Shown here piece after piece: positions 7,662 to 11,856 of a stretch of 11,856 bases of DNA. How positions within the stretch are numbered: the stretch's first letter is position 1; each line of letters begins with the position of its first letter. Source of the DNA: DATFXF01 sp035258565 (GTDB taxonomy: Bacteria; Acidobacteriota; Terriglobia; Acidiferrales; UBA7541); the NCBI GenBank assembly GCA_035258565.1, contig DATFXF010000263.1, positions 1 to 11,856 on the forward strand. Direction: 5' to 3'. A program made the position numbers and the translations under genes. Under the pieces are notes generated by a model, which had not been told where the DNA came from, ran no database searches, and worked only from the letters and a program-made list of their open reading frames with translations.

Positions 7662-7704
7662 GCCTTCGGTCACCCGGGCGTCTCGAGGGGTGAGCTTCGA
7701 AGGC
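7662..7704 (-). other. Nested stem-loop downstream of the HAD gene
   Basis: The outer arm GCCTTCG (7662-7668) pairs with CGAAGGC (7698-7704). Inside it TCACCC (7670-7675) pairs with GGGTGA (7688-7693), leaving a 12-base loop. The structure begins 29 bases after the HAD stop codon in the direction of transcription. No U-run follows, so a simple intrinsic terminator is not proven. It could also be a 3'-end stabilising hairpin. Confidence 0.35.
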
Positions 7705-7733
7705 AATCAAGCAAGCAACCAGCCGGAACCGGG

Positions 7734-8567
7734 TCAGGCGTCACTGGCGGCTTCGGAATAGGCAGCACCGGCGGGCCGGAGTGTAAGCCAGTCGGTTCGT
7801 ACTCTCTCCCACTCTTGAATCAGGAACCCATAGGATTCGAAGAACGCACGGATTGGAGGCCGCTCCCAGCCGACAATTTTCTCCAAGATCGGCACCAGCA
7901 TGGCGAGCGCATTGTCACTCAACACTGTTCGTTTCGCGATCTGGGCGACGTGTCTCGATTCCGAAGCCGCGATCGTGAAGCCGTCGCGTACATTCACGTG
8001 CAGCATCACATGGATATCGGAGCTGCCGTCTCCGACATAAATGACATGATCCGGGCCGATCTCGAAAGCCGTCTGTAGTTCATCGAGTACCGCCACCTTT
8101 CCATAGCCCGCCGTGGCCCGAACGATCGTGTCGATTTCTCCTGAACCATGGTAGCGAAACTCAGTTCCGTAGATATGATCAGCGGGTACGATCCCCTCCA
8201 AGGCCGATTGAATCACTTCGACAGGCGCGGCGGAAAGGACGTAAAAGTCGAAATGATAGCCGTCGATCCCGTGAGCGAGAATCTCGTACAAGAGCGCAAC
8301 GTTGTTTTTCACCCGGACGCGTTTCCCGACTTCATAAAGGTGCTCTCTGCGAACTCGCGAGCGAAATACAGGATCATGGAGCAACAGGTAAGCCAATTCA
8401 GCACCCTGCTGGACCAGGTTGAGTCTGGCCATCCCGGCCGCTTTGCGTTCAAATTCTTCCGTCGGAATCCCAAGCAATTCGCTGAGAACATAACCGGAGT
8501 CATTGAAGCTCAATGTCTGGTCGAAGTCGCTGGCAAATAAATAGTTTTTTAGCGACTTATCGCTCAT
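7734..8567 (-). CDS. HAD-superfamily phosphatase (phosphoserine phosphatase-like)
   Basis: A 277-residue cytosolic hydrolase with all four HAD motifs in order. Motif I is DFDQTLS (14-20), with nucleophile Asp14 and acid/base Asp16. Motif II is VLSAAP (110-115) with Ser112. The motif III lysine is likely Lys157 (YGKVAVLDEL). Motif IV is YVGDGSSD (177-184), with Asp180 and Asp184 binding Mg2+. The roughly 90 residues between motifs I and II are helical and fit a C1-type cap, as in phosphoserine phosphatase and MtnX-like enzymes. The C-terminal 40 residues (ERPPIRAFFESYGFLIQEWE...) extend beyond the core. The ATG is preceded by GGAGG nine bases upstream (8577-8581, minus strand). The natural substrate is unknown. 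It lies upstream of and on the same strand as the SelA-like pair, but a 360-base gap with a stem-loop argues for separate transcription. It is divergent from the DUF3303 gene. Confidence 0.88.
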   Translation of the reverse strand: MSDKSLKNYLFASDFDQTLSFNDSGYVLSELLGIPTEEFERKAAGMARLNLVQQGAELAYLLLHDPVFRSRVRREHLYEVGKRVRVKNNVALLYEILAHGIDGYHFDFYVLSAAPVEVIQSALEGIVPADHIYGTEFRYHGSGEIDTIVRATAGYGKVAVLDELQTAFEIGPDHVIYVGDGSSDIHVMLHVNVRDGFTIAASESRHVAQIAKRTVLSDNALAMLVPILEKIVGWERPPIRAFFESYGFLIQEWERVRTDWLTLRPAGAAYSEAASDA

Positions 8568-8864
8568 CTCGGATTACCTCCGCCTAGAGGAAAGGCCCGT
8601 TCCCGAGCTCCCGCAGGCCATCCGGGGAGCTTGCGATTTCGGGCCAGAAGATGATCTGTTGTGAGACTCGCTTTATAGATGCGCAACCCGGGGAGAAAGA
8701 TGCAATCCATGGTGTACCGATCTGTACAGTGAAAGGGAGTCCCGGGAAACCCTGCTTTGCGAGCGATGCAGACCCGCTTGCGAAGGATTCGTACGACTGT
8801 CAATCTGTTTCACCAGAATTGACTGCGCTTGTGGACAGGATGCTAACGTAGGTTGGAGGCGATG
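8568..8864. other. Divergent intergenic region (HAD / DUF3303)
   Basis: This 297-base gap lies between two divergent starts and should hold promoters for both. A hairpin is possible from AGCTCCC (8606-8612) and GGGAGCT (8625-8631), about 38 bases upstream of the HAD start. TTGACT at 8819-8824 is a good -35 for the rightward gene, but the nearest -10 (TAACGT, 8844-8849) is 19 bases away and too close to the start codon. A 66-codon frame at 8651-8851 (+) is open but has no recognisable motif. Confidence 0.35.
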
Positions 8865-9146
8865 ATGAGCGGGAGATTGTACATGGTGATCGAGAACTTC
8901 AGGAACGCGGATGCTGTGCCGGTCTATCGACGACTTCGAGACCGCGGACGGTTAGTGCCGGCGGGACTCTCCTACCTGTCGAGCTGGGTAACCGACAGCC
9001 TAGACCGCTGTTACCAGCTGATGGAAACAGAAGATCGCACGCTTCTCGATCAATGGATGGCGAATTGGAGTGACATCGTTGACTTTGAAGTGCATCCCGT
9101 CATCAACTCGAAAGAGGCGGCCGAAAGACTCGGCACGCGGCTGTGA
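8865..9146 (+). CDS. DUF3303 domain-containing small protein
   Basis: 93 residues if the second ATG of an ATG-ATG pair is used. GGAGG at 8855-8859 is five bases from 8865 but only two from 8862, and a TTG at 8853 would overlap it. The protein matches the pattern of DUF3303 proteins over its whole length: LYMVIENF at the start, VPVYRRLRDRGRLVPAGL, YLSSWV, then CYQLMETED, LDQWMANWSDIVDFEV and a closing INSKEAAERL. It is predicted to be a ferredoxin-like, dimeric alpha-beta-barrel-type fold of the kind seen in small cytosolic proteins. No catalytic residues are established for the family. No signal peptide or membrane segment is present. It stands alone on the + strand, with 329 bases before the next gene. 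Function unknown. Confidence 0.85.
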   Translation: MSGRLYMVIENFRNADAVPVYRRLRDRGRLVPAGLSYLSSWVTDSLDRCYQLMETEDRTLLDQWMANWSDIVDFEVHPVINSKEAAERLGTRL

Positions 9147-9475
9147 ACGGCCGGGAATTTCGCCGAGTTTCTCGTCGAAGGAGACCAGGCGAGGAGATCC
9201 ATGCGTCCACTCTAACGTCCCCGGATTTTGGCCTGACAGGCCAGGATGTAACCCTCCGCCTTGTCCTGTTCGGTGAGCGCCTTCGCGCGGACTCTCGCCA
9301 GTGGCCCAGTACCCCTAGAATACCCAAGGCATGGCAATCCTTGCCGGAGCCCGAGGGTCCCAGCAGAGCGAAATCTCCTCAGTCGTCAACCACTTAGCAT
9401 TGGAAGCTTTCGTGCTCTTCTCCGCTTGGCTGGTGTGCTTGAGTGGGCAAAGCTTCTCTGTTCGAGGAGGCGCTC
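9147..9475. other. 329-base intergenic region with small hairpins
   Basis: No supported gene is seen. A compact hairpin TGGCCT-GAC-AGGCCA lies at 9229-9243 without a T-run on either side. GAAGCTTT (9403-9410) and AAAGCTTC (9449-9456) form an inverted repeat 38 bases apart, just upstream of the receiver gene. It may be an operator but each arm contains the self-complementary AAGCTT, so chance is likely. Several overlapping open frames here show no recognisable protein. Confidence 0.35.
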
Positions 9476-9880
9476 ATGCACGCTCAGTCGGAAGTCCTGA
9501 TTGCTTCTGCGGACCCTCAAACCCGCCGAACACTTGCCAGTATTCTCAGTCAATGGGGGTTGGAGCCCATCTTTTGTTCCACGGTGAGCAAAGCCAAGGC
9601 GATCTTGGCTCAACAGGTAGTTCCCCTGGCTTTTTGTGAGGACCGCTTGGCTGATGGTGGTTTCCGCGATCTACTCAACGCGACAGGACTCGCGAAACTG
9701 AAGGCCTGGGTGGCGGTGATTTCTTGGACGGCAGACGGGAGCGGATATTTAGAAGCGATCCAATCGGGCGCAGGCAACAAGACAATGCGATATTCCTACT
9801 GCCTGGAAAATGTGCAGCGGATCATCCTCCAGGCGATGAGCGGCGATCACTCAAACAGACTGGTGTGGGAAATCACCTAA
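9476..9880 (+). CDS. Degenerate response-regulator receiver-domain protein
   Basis: 134 residues from the ATG at 9476, set by GAGGAGG at 9464-9470 with a five-base spacer. It is a single CheY-like receiver fold with no output domain. The first strand is EVLIASADPQTRRTL, then an alpha1/beta2 region (GLEPIFCSTVSKAKAIL), then the phospho-site region LAFCEDRLADGGFRDLL. Where a normal receiver has the phosphorylated Asp after the third strand, this one reads C-E-D. The beta1 acidic pair is reduced to a single Asp (SADP) and the usual Lys-Pro after beta5 is not recognisable (GNKTMRYSYCLEN). Similar single-domain proteins with Glu at this place are common in Acidobacteriota, which suggests a pseudo-receiver that works by binding partners rather than by phosphorylation. 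No cognate kinase or DNA-binding domain is nearby. Confidence 0.72.
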   Translation: MHAQSEVLIASADPQTRRTLASILSQWGLEPIFCSTVSKAKAILAQQVVPLAFCEDRLADGGFRDLLNATGLAKLKAWVAVISWTADGSGYLEAIQSGAGNKTMRYSYCLENVQRIILQAMSGDHSNRLVWEIT

Positions 9881-9950
9881 CAGGGCCGAAGAGAGTCCAG
9901 CGTTTATCCTCGGAGTCCTTGATCGGGCAATCGAGACGCCTATTCTTTGC

Positions 9951-9972
9951 GGCTCGGGCGGCTCCGCGAGCC
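9951..9972 (+). other. GC-rich hairpin just before the phosphoesterase start
   Basis: GGCTCG (9951-9956) and CGAGCC (9967-9972) are exact inverse complements with a 10-base loop, ending 10 bases before the ATG at 9983. No Shine-Dalgarno sequence is visible between the hairpin and the ATG. It could limit translation, or it may lie within the coding region if a TTG at 9947 is the true start. Confidence 0.3.
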
Positions 9973-9982
9973 ATTCACCTCC

Positions 9983-10943
9983 ATGCCATCTCCGCGTCCA
10001 ATCCAACACGTGGTCATCATTTTCAAAGAGAACCATACCTTCGACAACTACTTTGGCACGTTTCCCGGCGTAAATGGCGCCACGATGCGACACTCGCCGA
10101 ACGCGCCCACCGGGGACCCACCGCATAACCACAAGGCATGGCTCGATCGAGTGCAGGGGGCTATGCGTGAGCAATTCCTCGAGTCCGATATTCCAGCCTA
10201 CTTCGCCTATGCGCGGCAGTTCACGCTCTGTGACAATTATTTCACCGATGTTGCCGGGCCCTCCACACCGAACCATCTGATGCTGCTCACCGCGGACTCT
10301 CCAGTGATTGACAATCCCTCCGGCAACCCGGTCTACGATCTCCCGTCCTTGCCCGCTAGCCTCGACGCGGCCGGCCTGAGCTGGGTCAATTACGGAGGCT
10401 ATGCATTCGGTTACCTGAAGGCCCTAGCCGGACGCCCGCTTCTCTCTTCAGACCAGTTCGCCAAGGACGCGGCGGCGGGAAAGCTACCATCGGTTTCGTG
10501 GCTGTATGCGCCCCACGCATTCAGCGAGCACCCGCCTGACCCGCAGGATCGAGGTGCGAATCCGCCCGTCGGCAACGTGAAGAACGGTATGCAGTGGACC
10601 GTCAACCAGGTGGATGCCATCGTGCAGGGCAATCTCTGGCCACAGACAGCAATCTTTATCACCTGGGACGACTGGGGAGGCTGGTATGATCATGTTCCTC
10701 CGCCCCAAGTTGAGCGATGGAGGGACGGCACACAGTTCCGCTACGGCTCGCGGCGGCTGGTTGGTGCTGAGTCCCTACGCGAAGAGGGGATACATCTCCA
10801 AGGTGCTGCACTCGCATATCAGCCTTGTCAAGTTCTGCGAGACCACGTTTGGACTCAATGCCCGCGACGCGGTGGCCGACGACATGTCGGATTGTTTTGA
10901 TTTCACTCAGAAGCCCTCCCCGTCGCCTTCCGTCCGAAAGTAA
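9983..10943 (+). pseudogene. Phospholipase C/acid phosphatase-type phosphoesterase, frameshifted
   Basis: The protein belongs to the phosphoesterase family that holds phospholipase C and AcpA-type acid phosphatases (PF04185). From the ATG at 9983 it shows HVVIIFKENHTFDNYFGTFPG (9-29), with the ENHTFDNYFG metal/nucleophile motif. It also shows DVAGPSTPNHLML, the acidic EHPPD motif (182-186) and TWDDWGGWYDHVPPP (227-241), a conserved metal-binding segment. After YGSR (near 10751) the frame is lost: the original frame runs 49 unrelated codons to a stop at 10898-10900. The next frame (+1) restores family sequence from about 10755, WLVLSPYAKRGYISKVLHSH and CETTFGLNARDA, ending with DMSDCFDFTQ and a stop at 10941-10943. 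The lesion lies in the CGGCGGCTGG run (10751-10760), as one extra or two missing bases. No signal peptide is seen, although many relatives are secreted. The start is uncertain: no clear ribosome binding site, and a TTG at 9947 is an alternative. It may be a real pseudogene or a sequencing error. Confidence 0.82.
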
Positions 10944-10969
10944 GGGGGGCGCGGTAGGAAGGAGCGGTG

Positions 10970-11856
10970 ATGACAGCGGATAGGAGCCAACCCTTGCGGC
11001 CAGCGACCCGGAAGAAGCCGCCGGTCACAAGGCCGGTTCTCGGAGTAGTCCCGGCGCGGAAACCCTACCGAGCGGCGCCGCAGGCGGGGCGGCCAGCCTT
11101 TCCGGGCTTTGTCTATAACGGTGGTCCGGTCATCGCCTCCCCGGTCCTATCCACGAGTTTCTGGGGGGCGCTCTGGAGTGACTCGGCTCACCAGGCGGCG
11201 GCCCAGCGTCTGAACCAGTTCGTGCAAGATCTCCTGAACAGCAACTTCATGAACGTGCTCAGCCAATACGGTGTGGGTTCGGGAAAGGGTAGCGGCCGCT
11301 TCGGGCAGGCTTCCTTCTTGGGCAAGGTCCCCAGCCAGCTGGCGGATCAGGACATTCATCGCGTCATCCAATCGAGTATCCAGGCCGGAGTGATCCGGGA
11401 GCCGCCTCGGAACAACGCTTCCGAGGTGTTGATCATCTTTCTCGACGAGAACACCGAGGTCAACGACACCAACCTGGGCGTGGTGATGTGCGAACCCTCG
11501 GGGGACACCGCGTTCGGCTATCACAACACCTTCACAACGGCCGCCGGAAATTTCTTCTATTACGGGGTCATTCCCGCTCTGGACGACGCCTGCATTCGGA
11601 ATTCGTGCCCGGCTGGATCCGGTTGCACACTCTCGCTCCGCCTGACGCAAGAGCAGCGGCGCACTCAGGTCACCAGCCACGAGTTTGCTGAGATGGTGAC
11701 CGACCCCAGTCCACCCACGGGCTGGTACGACCAGAGCGACCCGCAAAGTGGGGAGTGCGCGGACATCTGCAACGGAGAGTCGGACACCATCTCTGGAGCG
11801 ACGAGTTCCAATGTGTGGACGGTGCAACGCATCTACAGCAAGTACGACGACGTGCG
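10970..11856 (+). CDS. EXORDIUM/PHI-1-like protein with SHEFAE motif (3' end outside window)
   Basis: An open frame of at least 295 codons runs from an ATG at 10970, with GGAAGGAG at 10957-10964 five bases ahead, to the window edge without a stop. The first 45 residues are basic and proline-rich with no signal peptide. VYNGGPVIASPVLSTSFWG (48-66) followed by QRLNQFVQDLLNS resembles the opening of EXORDIUM/PHI-1 (phosphate-induced) proteins, a xNGPVL strand, FWG, then a helix. Later come VLIIFLDENT, a FGYHNTF segment, a YGVIPALDDAC strand with nearby cysteines, TSHEFAEMVTDP (235-246) and GWYD, then ECADIC. In the bacterial members the SHE-x-x-E...TDP stretch looks like a zinc-binding metallopeptidase helix, with His237 and Glu238 here. 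It starts 26 bases after the phosphoesterase stop, so an operon is likely. Peptidase activity is not established. The family call rests on motifs and order only. Confidence 0.68.
   Translation, partial: MTADRSQPLRPATRKKPPVTRPVLGVVPARKPYRAAPQAGRPAFPGFVYNGGPVIASPVLSTSFWGALWSDSAHQAAAQRLNQFVQDLLNSNFMNVLSQYGVGSGKGSGRFGQASFLGKVPSQLADQDIHRVIQSSIQAGVIREPPRNNASEVLIIFLDENTEVNDTNLGVVMCEPSGDTAFGYHNTFTTAAGNFFYYGVIPALDDACIRNSCPAGSGCTLSLRLTQEQRRTQVTSHEFAEMVTDPSPPTGWYDQSDPQSGECADICNGESDTISGATSSNVWTVQRIYSKYDDV

Larger units (their letters stand above)
7374..7733 (-). other. 360-base intergenic region between HAD gene and SelA-like operon
   Basis: No convincing gene lies here: the reading frames on both strands (for example 7421-7693 +) have no recognisable motif and no good ribosome binding site. 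The region holds the candidate promoter at 7405-7433 and the nested stem-loop at 7662-7704. The rest shows nothing I can interpret. Confidence 0.5.

Noticed and set aside
8651..8851. A 66-codon plus-strand frame ending just before the DUF3303 gene
   Set aside because: It has no good ribosome binding site and no recognisable motif, and it lies in a divergent promoter region. Its position directly before DUF3303 is suggestive but not enough.
9143..9639. Several overlapping plus-strand frames of 79-102 codons upstream of the receiver gene
   Set aside because: They overlap one another and the receiver gene in other frames, are Arg/Ser/Pro-rich and show no domain pattern.
11147..11827. A 226-codon minus-strand frame at the right end
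   Set aside because: It is antisense to the EXORDIUM/PHI-1-like gene, whose plus-strand frame has a strong ribosome binding site and family motifs.

Overview
The window looks like a chromosomal stretch of an Acidobacteriota bacterium. The case rests on the Oar-like TonB-dependent receptor with its C-terminal FNAFNHPNF-type motif, the tandem Tat-signal SelA-like PLP enzymes, the DUF3303 protein, the degenerate receiver protein and the high GC content. The assignment comes from gene content only; no rRNA or other phylogenetic marker is present. I see no tRNA, rRNA, CRISPR array, insertion sequence or prophage gene.

Layout. Left block, + strand: the 3' end of an outer-membrane TonB-dependent receptor (2-1462), a class V aminotransferase-fold PLP enzyme (1552-2730) and an APC-superfamily amino acid permease (2917-4383). 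A 28-codon reading frame (2827-2913) lies in the permease frame and is cut off from it by one TAG. Middle block, - strand, read right to left: a HAD-family phosphatase (8567-7734), a 360-base gap with a nested stem-loop, then two paralogous exported SelA/DgaE-like PLP enzymes (7373-5745 and 5681-4455). These two are probably an operon, 63 bases apart, with a perfect 7-bp hairpin between them. Both carry a twin-arginine signal; the first also has an unassigned beta-rich C-terminal domain of about 100 residues. The block converges on the permease.

Right block, + strand: a DUF3303 small protein (8865-9146), divergent from the HAD gene; a short degenerate receiver-domain protein (9476-9880); a phospholipase C/acid phosphatase-type phosphoesterase broken by a frameshift near 10751-10757 (9983-10943); and, 26 bases later, an EXORDIUM/PHI-1-like protein (10970 to the window edge) with a SHEFAE metallopeptidase-like motif.

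How they may work together (inference). The left and middle blocks could form an amino-compound acquisition module. The receptor would bring a ligand across the outer membrane, the two Tat-exported PLP enzymes would act on an amino acid or amino sugar acid in the periplasm, the permease would import the product, and the cytosolic class V PLP enzyme would process it. No substrate can be read from the sequence. The right block looks like a separate set: a phosphoesterase with a probable Zn-dependent EXORDIUM-like partner, and small regulatory or unknown proteins.
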